Shown piece by piece: positions 36,659 through 44,709 of a stretch of 64,000 bases of DNA (its first letter is position 1; every line of letters begins with the position of its first letter). The stretch comes from Gemmatimonadota bacterium (lineage in GTDB: Bacteria; Gemmatimonadota; Gemmatimonadetes; Gemmatimonadales; GWC2-71-9). The position numbers and the translations under genes are program-made. The notes below the pieces were generated by a model, which was not told the DNA's origin, did not search any database, and worked only from the letters and a program-made list of their open reading frames with translations. The DNA lies in the NCBI GenBank assembly GCA_003222135.1, contig QHUM01000039.1:1-64000 (forward strand), read 5' to 3'.

Positions 36659-37620
36659 GCGCGGAGCCGCTGGGCCTGAACGAGCGCGCCTGGGAGATCG
36701 CGGACCGGATGGCGACGCACGCCGAGGCGATGCGCGTCGTGGCGCGAACGCTGCCTGGCGGGGCGCGCGTCATCGACGCCGGCATCGCGGCGCCGGGAGG
36801 CTACGCGGCGGGGCTCGCGCTCGCGGAGATCTGTATGGGCGGCCTCGGGCACGTCGATTACACACCGGTGCTGATCGGTGGCGAGGCGTGGCCCGGCGTG
36901 CACGTCTGGACCGATCATCCGGCGGTGAGCTGCATGGCGTCGCAGTACGCGGGGTGGGCGATCCAGGTGGACAAGTATTTCGCGATGGGCTCGGGGCCGC
37001 TGCGCGCGCACGCCCGAGTGGAGCGCGAGTTGTTCGCCAGGCTCGGCTACGCCGAAACCGCGCGGCGCGGGGTGCTGGTGCTCGAGACGCGGAGCGCCCC
37101 AACGGAGGCCGTAGCCGCCTGGGTGGGCGCGAAGGCGGGGCTGGCCCCGGCACAGCTCACCTTCGTCGTGGCGCCGACGGCGAGCCTCGCCGGCGGCGTA
37201 CAGATCACGGCCCGCATCCTGGAGACCGGCCTGCACAAGATGGACACGCTGGGATTCGACTTAACGAAGATCGTGAGCGGGATCGGTACGGCGCCGGTCC
37301 CGCCGGTGGCGAAGAACGACCTGCGCGGCATCGGCCGCACCAATGACTGCATCCTGTACGGCGGGCGGGCGCGCTACACCGTGAACGCCGAGGACGCGGA
37401 GCTCGCCGAGCTCGTGCCGAAAATTCCCGCCTCGGCCTCGAAGGACTACGGCACGCCGTTCTCCGACATCTTCCAGCGGTACGGCGGAGACTTCTACAAG
37501 ATCGACCCGCTGCTCTTCAGCCCCGCGGAGGTGTGGCTGACGAGCGTCCAGAGCGGAAAGACGTACCACGCGGGTCACCTCAACCCCGAGGTGCTGCGCG
37601 CGTCGCTCGTTGAGAGCTGA
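36655..37620 (+). CDS. mch: methenyl-H4MPT cyclohydrolase
   Basis: Interconverts methenyl-H4MPT and formyl-H4MPT, the step between MtdB and FhcD. The 321-residue protein has VIDAGIAAPGGYAAGLALAE and GGLGHVDYTP, the central HPAVSCMASQYAGWAI, and KDYGTPFSDIFQRYGGDFYK followed by DPLLFSPAEVW. ATG overlaps the fhcC stop. With fae, mtdB and fhcABCD this completes formaldehyde-to-formate oxidation. Confidence 0.95.
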   Translation: MSAEPLGLNERAWEIADRMATHAEAMRVVARTLPGGARVIDAGIAAPGGYAAGLALAEICMGGLGHVDYTPVLIGGEAWPGVHVWTDHPAVSCMASQYAGWAIQVDKYFAMGSGPLRAHARVERELFARLGYAETARRGVLVLETRSAPTEAVAAWVGAKAGLAPAQLTFVVAPTASLAGGVQITARILETGLHKMDTLGFDLTKIVSGIGTAPVPPVAKNDLRGIGRTNDCILYGGRARYTVNAEDAELAELVPKIPASASKDYGTPFSDIFQRYGGDFYKIDPLLFSPAEVWLTSVQSGKTYHAGHLNPEVLRASLVES

Positions 37621-37662
37621 CGCGTCGCGCCCTCACCCACTCCCCACCAAGGAGAGATTTCC

Positions 37663-38073
37663 ATGCAGCAGCGTCCGTTGCTGAGCCTCGCCGCCCTCGC
37701 CCTCGCGGCCGCCTGCTCCAAGCCGGCGTCGCAGCAACCGCAGCAAGCGCCGGTCGTACAGTGGGCGGTGGTCGTGCTGTACAACCAGCCGAAGGACACG
37801 ACGGCGTTCGAAAAGTACTACGCCGAGAAGCACGTGCCGCTGTTCGCATCGCATGCGCAGGAGATCGGGGTCACGCGCGTGGAATTGGTGAAGTTCCCGG
37901 CGACCATCGACGGTCAGCGACCGGCGCTGTATCGCATGGCCGATCTGCGGTTCGAGTCCCGCGCGGCGCTCGAGAAAGGGATCGCGACGGCCGGATTCAA
38001 GGCGGCGGCGGCGGACCTAGCCAACTTCGCCACGGGCGGTGTGACCGTCCTGATCGGCCAGAAGACGAATTAG
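37663..38073 (+). CDS. EthD-domain lipoprotein
   Basis: A 136-residue protein with a lipoprotein signal (ALAAACSKP) followed by an EthD-type dimeric alpha-beta barrel (about residues 35-136: WAVVVLYNQPKDTTAFEKYY, KHVPLFASHAQEIGVTRVEL). EthD proteins are usually cytoplasmic; the lipidated form here would sit in the envelope. It has a good ribosome site (AAGGAGAG) and a 42-base gap after mch, so it may start a new transcription or translation unit. Its link to C1 metabolism is unknown. Confidence 0.72.
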   Translation: MQQRPLLSLAALALAAACSKPASQQPQQAPVVQWAVVVLYNQPKDTTAFEKYYAEKHVPLFASHAQEIGVTRVELVKFPATIDGQRPALYRMADLRFESRAALEKGIATAGFKAAAADLANFATGGVTVLIGQKTN

Positions 38074-38078
38074 CCGGC

Positions 38079-38957
38079 GTGCGCATCGCGATTCTCGCCG
38101 CGCGGCAGGGCTGGCACACCGACGAGCTCTGCCGCGCGCTCGCCGCGCGGGGCCATGAGGGGCGGGTCCTTCCCTACGAGGCGCTGGTGGCGCGGCTCGG
38201 CGGTGCGGCACCGGGGTTTGCCGCCGGCGAGACCGACCTGGGCGCCTGCGACGCTGTGCTGGCGCGCATCATCCCTGCAGGCTCCCTCGAGCAGATCATC
38301 TTCCGGGTGGACACGCTGCACGCGCTCGAGGAGCAGGGCGTCCCCGTCATCAACTCCCCACGCGCGATCGAGCGCACGGTGGACAAGCTGTGGACCACCG
38401 CCCTCCTCGCGCAGGCGGGGCTCGCGGTTCCCGAAACCATCGTGTGCGAAAGCCCGGACGCAGGGTTGGCGGCGTTCCGCCAGCTGCAGGACGTGATCGT
38501 GAAACCGCTGTTCGGCTCGATGGGGCTCGGGATGGTGCGCGTGACGACTGAAGAGATGGCGTTCCGGGTGTTTCGCACGCTGGAGACGATCCGGGGGGTA
38601 TATTATGTGCAGCGTGCCGTCGATCACGACGGGTGCGACGTGCGGGCCTTCGTGGTGGGCGGCCGCGTGGTCGGCGCGATCGAGCGCAGCGCGGCCGGCT
38701 GGAAGACGAACCTGGCGCGCGGCGGGCGGGCGCAGGCGACCACGCTCTCGGTGGAGCGCACGGATCTGGCGCTCCGCGCCGCCCGGGCCGTCGGCGCCGA
38801 TTACGCAGGCGTCGACCTGCTCCCGGCGCGGGACGGCACGGACTATGTCGTCGAGGTAAACGGAATCCCCGGATGGCGCGGCCTGCAGGAAGCGACGTCC
38901 GTCGACGTCGCGGCAACGATCGTCGAGCATCTCCTCGGACGCCTGACGTCCGCGTGA
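38079..38957 (+). CDS. RimK-type ATP-grasp ligase (MptN-like)
   Basis: A 292-residue RimK-family alpha-L-glutamate ligase. INSPRAIERTVDKLWTTALL, VIVKPLFGSMGLGMVRV (ATP loop), CDVRAFVVGGRVVGAIER and a C-terminal YVVEVNGIPGWRGLQ match the family. In methanogens MptN adds glutamate to the H4MPT side chain, and a similar role in H4MPT or in the polyglutamyl tail of methylofuran is likely here. GTG start, 5 bases after the EthD gene. Exact substrate not shown. Confidence 0.75.
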   Translation: MRIAILAARQGWHTDELCRALAARGHEGRVLPYEALVARLGGAAPGFAAGETDLGACDAVLARIIPAGSLEQIIFRVDTLHALEEQGVPVINSPRAIERTVDKLWTTALLAQAGLAVPETIVCESPDAGLAAFRQLQDVIVKPLFGSMGLGMVRVTTEEMAFRVFRTLETIRGVYYVQRAVDHDGCDVRAFVVGGRVVGAIERSAAGWKTNLARGGRAQATTLSVERTDLALRAARAVGADYAGVDLLPARDGTDYVVEVNGIPGWRGLQEATSVDVAATIVEHLLGRLTSA

Positions 38958-39835
38958 GCCCGACCGCCCGCGCGGCCGAAGTCGCCGCCGCGGCGCAGCT
39001 CGCCTGCCTGCTCGAGGCGAGCGCCCCGAAACCCGGCAACGTGTCCCCGCTCGCCCGCTTCCACGATGCGACGTACGAGGACTTCCTCGCGAGCGCGGTG
39101 GCGATCGGCCCGGCACTCGCCGCCGCGGGAGAGCGCCCGCTCGGCGCCACGATCCGCGCCGCGGTGGAAGCCACCGCCCGCTGGGTGCCGTCCAACACGA
39201 ACCTCGGTCTGATCCTGCTGCTCGCCCCGCTCGCCCGGGCCGCCCTGCTGTCGTCCCCCGACGATGCCGCGCTGCGGGCGAGCGTCGCCACGACGCTGGG
39301 CGAGACCACGGTGGCAGACGCGCGGGAGGCATACGCCGCCATCCGCCAGGCACGGCCCGCCGGCCTGGGCCGCTCGCCGGAGCAGGACGTCGCCGGTCCG
39401 CCAACCGTGACGCTGCGTGACGCGATGGCCCTCGCGGCCCCGCGGGATGCGATCGCGCGCGAGTACGCCACCGATTTCCAGACGACGTTCGACGCCGCTG
39501 CGCCGGTCCTGCGACGCGGGCTCGCCGCCGGCCTTTCCTGGAGCGATGCGGTCGTCGAGACGTATCTCACGCTGCTCGCGGGCTGGCCCGACACCCACAT
39601 CGCGCGCAAGCTCGGCCCCGAGGAAGCGGTCCGCGTGCAGCAGCGGGCGCGGGAGGTGATCGATGCCGGGGGCGTGCGCACACCCGCGGGGCGCGCGGCG
39701 ATCGCCGCCCTCGATGGCGCGCTGCGCGACAAACGCAATGCGAGGAACCCCGGCGCCACCGCCGATCTCACCGGCGCCGCGATCTGCGTGGTCCTGCTCG
39801 AGGGCGGTTGGGGGAGGCGTGATGGCCGCGCGTAA
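38954..39835 (+). CDS. CitG/MdcB-like triphosphoribosyl transferase family protein
   Basis: A 293-residue protein related to triphosphoribosyl-dephospho-CoA synthases. The N-terminus (AAQLACLLEASAPKPGNVSP) and LGETTVADAREAYAAIRQA are family features. No citrate lyase or malonate decarboxylase gene is nearby, so the canonical role is unlikely. Homologues are regular members of bacterial H4MPT clusters and may supply a phosphoribosyl-linked precursor; this is inference. GTG start overlaps the RimK-like stop. Confidence 0.7.
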   Translation: MSPTARAAEVAAAAQLACLLEASAPKPGNVSPLARFHDATYEDFLASAVAIGPALAAAGERPLGATIRAAVEATARWVPSNTNLGLILLLAPLARAALLSSPDDAALRASVATTLGETTVADAREAYAAIRQARPAGLGRSPEQDVAGPPTVTLRDAMALAAPRDAIAREYATDFQTTFDAAAPVLRRGLAAGLSWSDAVVETYLTLLAGWPDTHIARKLGPEEAVRVQQRAREVIDAGGVRTPAGRAAIAALDGALRDKRNARNPGATADLTGAAICVVLLEGGWGRRDGRA

Positions 39836-40325
39836 GGTGTTCCGGGTCGCCGTGACGAAGGACAACCACGTCTTCGCCTCCGCGCACTTCATCACGTTCC
39901 CGGGGCACCGCTGCGAGACGCTGCACGGTCACAACTACCGCACGCACGTCGTGGTCGAAGGCGGCCTCGATCCCGAGGCGCACTACGTCGTGGATTTCTC
40001 CGAGCTGAAACAACTGATGAAGCGCCTCACCGACGAGATCGATCACAAGGTGCTGCTGCCGCTCCAGAATCCGAAGATCCAGGTCCGGGAAGACGGCGAC
40101 AGCGTGGCGGTCGCCGTCAACGGCAGGCCCCGCTACGTCTTCCCCAAGGGCGATTGCGCTCTGCTCCCCATCCCGAACACGACGGTCGAAATGCTGGCAC
40201 AGTATCTCGCGGGGCGCGTGAGCCGGGAGCTCACGCCCTCCCCCGGAGTGGAGCTGCGGGCCATCGAAGTCGAGGTCGAAGAGAACTTCGGCCAGTCCGC
40301 GACCTACCGCGAGTCGCTCGAGTGA
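39822..40325 (+). CDS. 6-pyruvoyl-tetrahydropterin synthase-like protein
   Basis: A 167-residue PTPS/QueD-family protein. SAHF and CETLHGHNYRTHV supply zinc-binding His residues and the catalytic Cys in a C-x3-HGH arrangement, and VDFSELKQLM and the C-terminal IEVEVEENFGQSATYRESL are conserved. It probably handles a dihydroneopterin-type intermediate on the way to H4MPT; queuosine or biopterin roles are alternatives. It starts with ATG at 39822 inside the preceding gene (GGAGG at 39813-39817). Its 3' end overlaps the opposite-strand HisA-like gene by 22 bases. Confidence 0.82.
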   Translation: MAARKVFRVAVTKDNHVFASAHFITFPGHRCETLHGHNYRTHVVVEGGLDPEAHYVVDFSELKQLMKRLTDEIDHKVLLPLQNPKIQVREDGDSVAVAVNGRPRYVFPKGDCALLPIPNTTVEMLAQYLAGRVSRELTPSPGVELRAIEVEVEENFGQSATYRESLE

Positions 40326-41092
40326 CGCCTGTCCTCGAGCGATGCCGGCCCGCGACGCCGTACGGCGTCGAGATCCCCGCGTCCCACTCGGCCGTCGTGC
40401 AGCGCCGTGGCGAGCAACGCCGCGTCGCACCCCGCGTCCACGAGCCGTTCGAGATCCTCGCGCCCCCGCACGCCGCCGCCGACCAGGAGCTCGACCTCCG
40501 GCACGGCACCGCGCACGGCGTCCACCAACCCCAGATCCGGGCCGTGCCGTGCCCCGACGCGAGCGAGATCGAGCACGAGCAGCGCCGCCGCGCCGGCGGC
40601 CACGGCCGCGTGCGCCAGCTCGAGCGGCGAGCCGCGATGGGGCGCCCCCGGCGCGAGCACGGGCTGCCCGTCGCGCAGGTCGAGGCTGAACACGATCCGC
40701 TCAGGGCCGATCGCGCCGGCGATCGCTTCCAGGGCACCGAGGGTGGGCAGCGTCTCCAGCCCCACGACGACCCGCGCAGCGCCCTCTGCGAGGAGTGCCG
40801 CCGCACTCGCCGGACCGGCGACGCCCCAGTCGACGAGCAACCGACAGCCACCGTCGACGAGGGTCCGCACCAGGGCGCGGTGCGGCTGGCCGCCCGTGAT
40901 TGCGTCGAGATCCGCGACGTAGCACTCGTCGCAGCCGAGCCGCTCGCGGAACGCGCGCGCGAGCGCGACCGCGTCTCCCACGGCCATCGCAGCCACCAGC
41001 ACCGACTCGACGGGCTCGTAGCCCCCCCGCACGCCGCCCCGCGCCAGCACCGCGCGACCCGCCTGGAGATCGAGCACGGGGATTACGCGCAC
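40304..41092 (-). CDS. HisA/HisF-like TIM-barrel protein of the C1 cluster
   Basis: A 262-residue TIM barrel related to HisA. It starts VIPVLDLQAGRAVLARGG, has DECYVADLDAITGGQPHRAL, and a late LLVGGGVRGREDLERLVDAG phosphate-binding loop. No other histidine genes are in the window, and HisA-like proteins recur in bacterial H4MPT clusters with unknown function. The GTG start has GGAGG 8 bases upstream. Only 26 bases separate its start from that of mfnF on the other strand. Confidence 0.75.
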   Translation of the reverse strand: MRVIPVLDLQAGRAVLARGGVRGGYEPVESVLVAAMAVGDAVALARAFRERLGCDECYVADLDAITGGQPHRALVRTLVDGGCRLLVDWGVAGPASAAALLAEGAARVVVGLETLPTLGALEAIAGAIGPERIVFSLDLRDGQPVLAPGAPHRGSPLELAHAAVAAGAAALLVLDLARVGARHGPDLGLVDAVRGAVPEVELLVGGGVRGREDLERLVDAGCDAALLATALHDGRVGRGDLDAVRRRGPASLEDRRHSSDSR

Positions 41093-41118
41093 GGCAGCGT
41101 CCTCCGGAGTCCCCGCGT

Positions 41119-42150
41119 ATGAAGGGGGTGCTCGGGTGGGATATCGGCGGCGTGAACACGAAGGCGGTGCGCGTCGCCGGGACCCGCGTCGTGGCCGTTC
41201 GAGCGGTGCCGTACGAAATCCAGCGCGATCCCGCCGCGCTCGCGCCGCTGCTCGCCCGCCTCGCCGGGGAGGTGGGCGGGACGCCGGCGGACGCTCACGC
41301 GGTCACCATGACCGCGGAGCTGTCGCAGATCTTTCGGACCAAGCGCGACGGCGTGGCGTTCGTCGTCGACGCTGCCACCCGCGCGTTTCCCGACGGGCTG
41401 GTGCGAGTGTACGCGGTCCAGGGGCGCTGGCTCACGGCGGACGACGCACGCCGCGAGCCGCTCGCGGTAGCCGCCGCCAACTGGGCGGCCGCGGCGCGCC
41501 TCGTGGCCCGGAGCTTCCCCGATTGCATTCTGATCGACGTCGGCTCCACGACCACCGATATCATCCCGATCGCGGGCGGCGTACCGGCCGCCCTCGGCCG
41601 CACGGACCCTGAGCGGCTGCGCGAAGGGGAGCTCGTATACACCGGAGCGCTGCGGACGCCGGCCGAGGCCATCGCTGCCCACGTCCCGCTCGGGGGCAGG
41701 GCCACCGGCGTGTCGGCGGAGGGGTTCGCGCTCGCGGGCGACGTCCACGTGTGGCGGCGGCAGCTCGCGCCGGCTGACTACACCGTGGCCACGCCGGACG
41801 GGCGAGCGGCGGCGCGAGAGCTCGCCGGAGAGCGCCTCGCGCGCGTGGTGTGCGGCGATCGTGAGATCCTCGATGAGGCCGCGATCGACGCCATTGCGGA
41901 GGCGTTGTGGGACGCCCAGGTCACCCGTATCGCCGAGGCCGTCGGCCGCGCCCGGCGGCGCCACCCCGCCCTCGAGCTCGCAGTCGTCACGGGCCTGGGA
42001 GATTTCCTCGCCGCGGAAGCGGCCCGGCGCGCCGCCCTGCGGGTCACCCATCTTTCGGCCGCGCTCGGCCCCGCCGCCCGTCACGCGCCCGCGGCGGCGG
42101 TCGCGCTCCTGCTCGCCGCAGAGCTCGCTCGAGAGACGGTGACCTCGTGA
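41119..42150 (+). CDS. mfnF: MfnF-like methanofuran synthesis enzyme
   Basis: A 343-residue actin-like (hydantoinase/oxoprolinase-related) protein annotated in C1 clusters as H4MPT-linked pathway protein. LGWDIGGVNTKAVRVAG and CILIDVGSTTTDIIPIAGG are the two phosphate loops. In methanogens MfnF joins the aminomethylfuran diphosphate to the gamma-glutamyl-tyramine part of methanofuran. A similar step with a tyrosine-type methylofuran precursor is likely. It is coupled to mfnE by a GTGA overlap. Symbol assigned by family and context. Confidence 0.78.
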   Translation: MKGVLGWDIGGVNTKAVRVAGTRVVAVRAVPYEIQRDPAALAPLLARLAGEVGGTPADAHAVTMTAELSQIFRTKRDGVAFVVDAATRAFPDGLVRVYAVQGRWLTADDARREPLAVAAANWAAAARLVARSFPDCILIDVGSTTTDIIPIAGGVPAALGRTDPERLREGELVYTGALRTPAEAIAAHVPLGGRATGVSAEGFALAGDVHVWRRQLAPADYTVATPDGRAAARELAGERLARVVCGDREILDEAAIDAIAEALWDAQVTRIAEAVGRARRRHPALELAVVTGLGDFLAAEAARRAALRVTHLSAALGPAARHAPAAAVALLLAAELARETVTS

Positions 42151-42761
42151 CGGACGAAACACAGGTCATCCACACCGTCGTCAAGGTCGGAGGCGGACTG
42201 CTCAGCAAAGCCGGGGCGTTCGATCTCGTCACGGAGGCCCTTACCGCATTCAGCCCGCGGCGCCGGCTCGTCATCGTGCCGGGGGGCGGACCGTTCGCCG
42301 ATGCCGTCCGCACCATGTTCCGCCGCATCAAGATCGGCGAAGACGCGGCGCACTGGATGGCCGTGCTCGGGATGGATCAGTATGCGCACGTCCTGACCGC
42401 TCGCCTGCCGGGTGCCGTGCTCGTCGAGCAGCAGGCGGAGATCGTCGCGGCACGGCAGGCCGGGCGCCTCCCGGTCCTCGCGCCGTACCGCTGGGTCCGC
42501 GCCGCCGACCCGCTCCCCCACACCTGGGAGATCACGAGCGACTCGATCGCCGCCTGGCTCGCCGGGATGCTGGGGGCCCGCCGCATCGTCCTGATCAAGC
42601 CGGCGGGGGGCGACCCGCGCAAGCTCGTCGATTCCCTGTTTCTCCGCACCCTGCCGCCGGCAGTGGAGCATTTCATCGTCACGGCCGACGACCTCGGGCA
42701 GCTCGATGTCGCGCTAGACGAGGGCCGCGGCCGCCAGGGGCGCCGAGCGCGCCAGGGCTGA
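42147..42761 (+). CDS. mfnE: MfnE-like aminomethylfuran-phosphate kinase
   Basis: A 204-residue amino-acid-kinase-fold protein. VVKVGGGLLSKAGAFDLV and VIVPGGGPFADAVRTMF are nucleotide and substrate loops, and TWEITSDSIAAWLAGMLGAR and VLIKPAGGD follow. MfnE phosphorylates the furan phosphate to a diphosphate for MfnF, which fits its place directly after mfnF. It starts with GTG overlapping the mfnF stop. Its last 48 bases overlap the end of mfnB on the opposite strand. Confidence 0.8.
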   Translation: MTDETQVIHTVVKVGGGLLSKAGAFDLVTEALTAFSPRRRLVIVPGGGPFADAVRTMFRRIKIGEDAAHWMAVLGMDQYAHVLTARLPGAVLVEQQAEIVAARQAGRLPVLAPYRWVRAADPLPHTWEITSDSIAAWLAGMLGARRIVLIKPAGGDPRKLVDSLFLRTLPPAVEHFIVTADDLGQLDVALDEGRGRQGRRARQG

Positions 42762-43430
42762 CAGCGCCGTCACACGCGCGCGGGACACACGCCCTGTCCT
42801 GCCGCCGACGCACGCCGCGCCCCGTACCCCGACCACGTCGGCGCCGAGCGCGCACGCCGTGGCGAAGTCCGCTCCGCGGAGGCTCCCCGCCAGACAGGCG
42901 AATAAGCCGGCGCCGTGCGCCGCGCCGACCCACGCCCCGACCACCTCGGGCTCGAGCAGCGTGAATAGACCCGCATCTTTCACCATGGTGTCGAGCAGCA
43001 CACCCACCGCGTCGGTCTCCACCGCCAGCGCGAGCAGCGCAGCGGGTTCGATGGCGCGCGCGCGCCGCCAGTCGGCATAGCCGACCAGGACCAGGCCGGT
43101 GCGCGCGCCCGCGCCGCGCCGTGCGGCCGCTGCACGCCGCGGCGCCTGTGACACGGCAGCGGCACCGCGAAATCCCAGCTTCACGAACGCCGCTCCGACG
43201 CGCGCGGCGGCGCGGGCGCGGCGCTCCACCGACACGGCCGGGCCCCGGTCCCCGAGCGCCGCGCTCAAGGGACGACCCGCGCCGATGGCGCTGCGCAGCG
43301 CGCCCAGCAGCTCGACCCGCACCGCGCCCAGGGCGCCGTCCCGCGGATCTTTCGCATCGATCACGTCCGCGCCGCCGAGCAGCGCGGCTCGCGCTTCGGA
43401 CGCATCGGCAACGCTGACCAGCAACTGCAT
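42714..43430 (-). CDS. mfnB: MfnB, (5-formylfuran-3-yl)methyl phosphate synthase
   Basis: A 238-residue TIM barrel (DUF556) forming the furan ring of methanofuran from two glyceraldehyde-3-phosphates. The Schiff-base Lys27 lies in ADVIDAKDPRDGALGAV; Lys84 (AFVKLGF) and Lys151 (DTMVKDAG) match the other conserved lysines. It is transcribed toward mfnE with a 48-base 3' overlap. mfnA is absent here, which fits bacterial methylofuran being built on tyrosine rather than tyramine. Confidence 0.85.
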   Translation of the reverse strand: MQLLVSVADASEARAALLGGADVIDAKDPRDGALGAVRVELLGALRSAIGAGRPLSAALGDRGPAVSVERRARAAARVGAAFVKLGFRGAAAVSQAPRRAAAARRGAGARTGLVLVGYADWRRARAIEPAALLALAVETDAVGVLLDTMVKDAGLFTLLEPEVVGAWVGAAHGAGLFACLAGSLRGADFATACALGADVVGVRGAACVGGRTGRVSRARVTALSALARSAPLAAAALV

Positions 43431-43444
43431 GTGCGGCGGCTCCC

Positions 43445-43474
43445 TTGTGGGGGTCCCAAACTCGCCGATAGGTT
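43445..43474 (+). promoter_or_regulatory. candidate promoter for the SDR-mptG operon
   Basis: TTGTGG (43445-43450), 18 bases, TAGGTT (43469-43474), in the 61-base gap between mfnB and the SDR gene. The AGGTTAG string at the -10 also occurs at the same place before fae (28265-28271). Weak -35; the call depends on the -10 and on the divergent gap. Confidence 0.4.
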
Positions 43475-43491
43475 AGGCTTCCGGAGACCTG

Positions 43492-44328
43492 ATGTCAAAA
43501 CGACAGCCGGAGGGAGCGGTGCAGGCGGCGCCGCAGGAGGGGGCGGGGGCGGCGCACGGCGCGGCCGGCCCGACGCTCGCCGGAAAAGTGGTGCTCATCA
43601 CCGGGGCCTCGAGCGGCATCGGCCGTGCCATCGCGCTCGCGTGCGCCGAGGCCGGTGCCGACCTGGCTCTCACCTATCGCGCCAACCGCCGCGGCGCCGA
43701 CGACACCGCCGAGCGGGTGCGCGGGCACGGCCGCCGGGTCGAGCTCTACTCCGTCGACGTGGCGGACGAGCCAGCCCTCGAAACGCTGGCCACCCGCGCC
43801 CGCGACGCGTTCGGCCGGGTGGACGTGTGGGTGAACAACGCCGGCGCCGACATCCTTACAGGGGAAGCGTCGCGGCTCACCTGGGTCGAAAAGCTCGACC
43901 GGCTACTCGCCGTGGATCTCCGCGGCACGGTGGTCGCCTCTTGGAAGGCGGTCGCCCTGATGCGGGCGCAGCCGGCGGGCGGCGTGATCCTGAACGTGTC
44001 GTGGGACCACGTGCTCGGGGGCGGTGCGAAGGGCGGATACGCCGAGGTGTTCTGCGCCGCCAAAGGCGGAGTGTATTCGTTCAGCCGCGCCCTGGCCCGC
44101 TCGGTGGCGCCGCACATCCGCGTGAACGTACTCGGGCCCGGCTGGATCGAGACCGCGTACGGTGAATCCCTCGACCCGACGGTGAAGGAGCGGATCACGC
44201 GATCGATACCGCTGGGCCGCTGGGGCAGCGCGCAGGACGTGGCATACGCAGCGGTCTATCTCGCTTCGGATGCGGCTTCCTACGTCACCGGTCAGATGCT
44301 GATGATCAACGGCGGGGGCGTGGTCTAG
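43492..44328 (+). CDS. SDR-family oxidoreductase, catalytic Tyr replaced
   Basis: A 278-residue short-chain dehydrogenase. The NAD(P) motif is LITGASSGIG (35-44), then VNNAG (114-118). The catalytic Ser170 (LNVSW) and Lys191 are present, but the YxxxK position reads FCAAK: Phe187 stands where Tyr is expected, and the nearest Tyr (183) is out of register. It sits at the head of the second H4MPT-synthesis operon, so a pterin-related role (dihydromethanopterin or pteridine reduction) is tempting, but the missing Tyr argues for altered chemistry. CGGAG precedes the ATG. Confidence 0.8.
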   Translation: MSKRQPEGAVQAAPQEGAGAAHGAAGPTLAGKVVLITGASSGIGRAIALACAEAGADLALTYRANRRGADDTAERVRGHGRRVELYSVDVADEPALETLATRARDAFGRVDVWVNNAGADILTGEASRLTWVEKLDRLLAVDLRGTVVASWKAVALMRAQPAGGVILNVSWDHVLGGGAKGGYAEVFCAAKGGVYSFSRALARSVAPHIRVNVLGPGWIETAYGESLDPTVKERITRSIPLGRWGSAQDVAYAAVYLASDAASYVTGQMLMINGGGVV

Positions 44329-44349
44329 CCCCCGAACAAGGAGATGTGT

Positions 44350-44709
44350 ATGGCGCAGAAAGACCCGACGTACAACGAGGCGCAGATCGAGCAGAAGCTG
44401 AAGGAGTTACCGGGGTGGTGGTATGAAGACGGCTGGATCCGGCGGACCTACAAGACGGACGGCTGGCCGACCACGCTGATGCTGGTGAACGCGATCGGCT
44501 ACTTCTCCGAGGCGGCCTACCATCATCCGGACCTGTCGGTCACGTGGGGCAGGGTGATCGTGAAGCTCCAGAACCACGCGGCGGGCGGGATCACCGACAA
44601 GGACTTCGAGCTGGCGCGCAAGCTCGAGGAGGTCGTGCTGTGGCGCCCCACGGGCGGGGCCCTCGAAGGAACGCCGAACAAGTTCGTGCGGTCGGGCGAC
44701 CCGCGGTGA
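44350..44709 (+). CDS. phhB: pterin-4-alpha-carbinolamine dehydratase
   Basis: A 119-residue PCD/DCoH protein. The family active-site pattern is seen in SEAAYHHPDLSVTWGRVIVK and NHAAGGITDKDFELARKLE. It dehydrates pterin carbinolamines; no aromatic amino-acid hydroxylase is near, so a role in pterin handling for H4MPT is more likely here. The ATG at 44350 is preferred over 44344 because AAGGAG ends at 44343. Overlaps the next gene by GTGA. Confidence 0.88.
   Translation: MAQKDPTYNEAQIEQKLKELPGWWYEDGWIRRTYKTDGWPTTLMLVNAIGYFSEAAYHHPDLSVTWGRVIVKLQNHAAGGITDKDFELARKLEEVVLWRPTGGALEGTPNKFVRSGDPR

Noticed and set aside
38954..39835. Citrate lyase or malonate decarboxylase activation for the CitG-like gene
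   Set aside because: No citrate lyase or malonate decarboxylase subunits occur nearby; the gene is coupled to cofactor genes.
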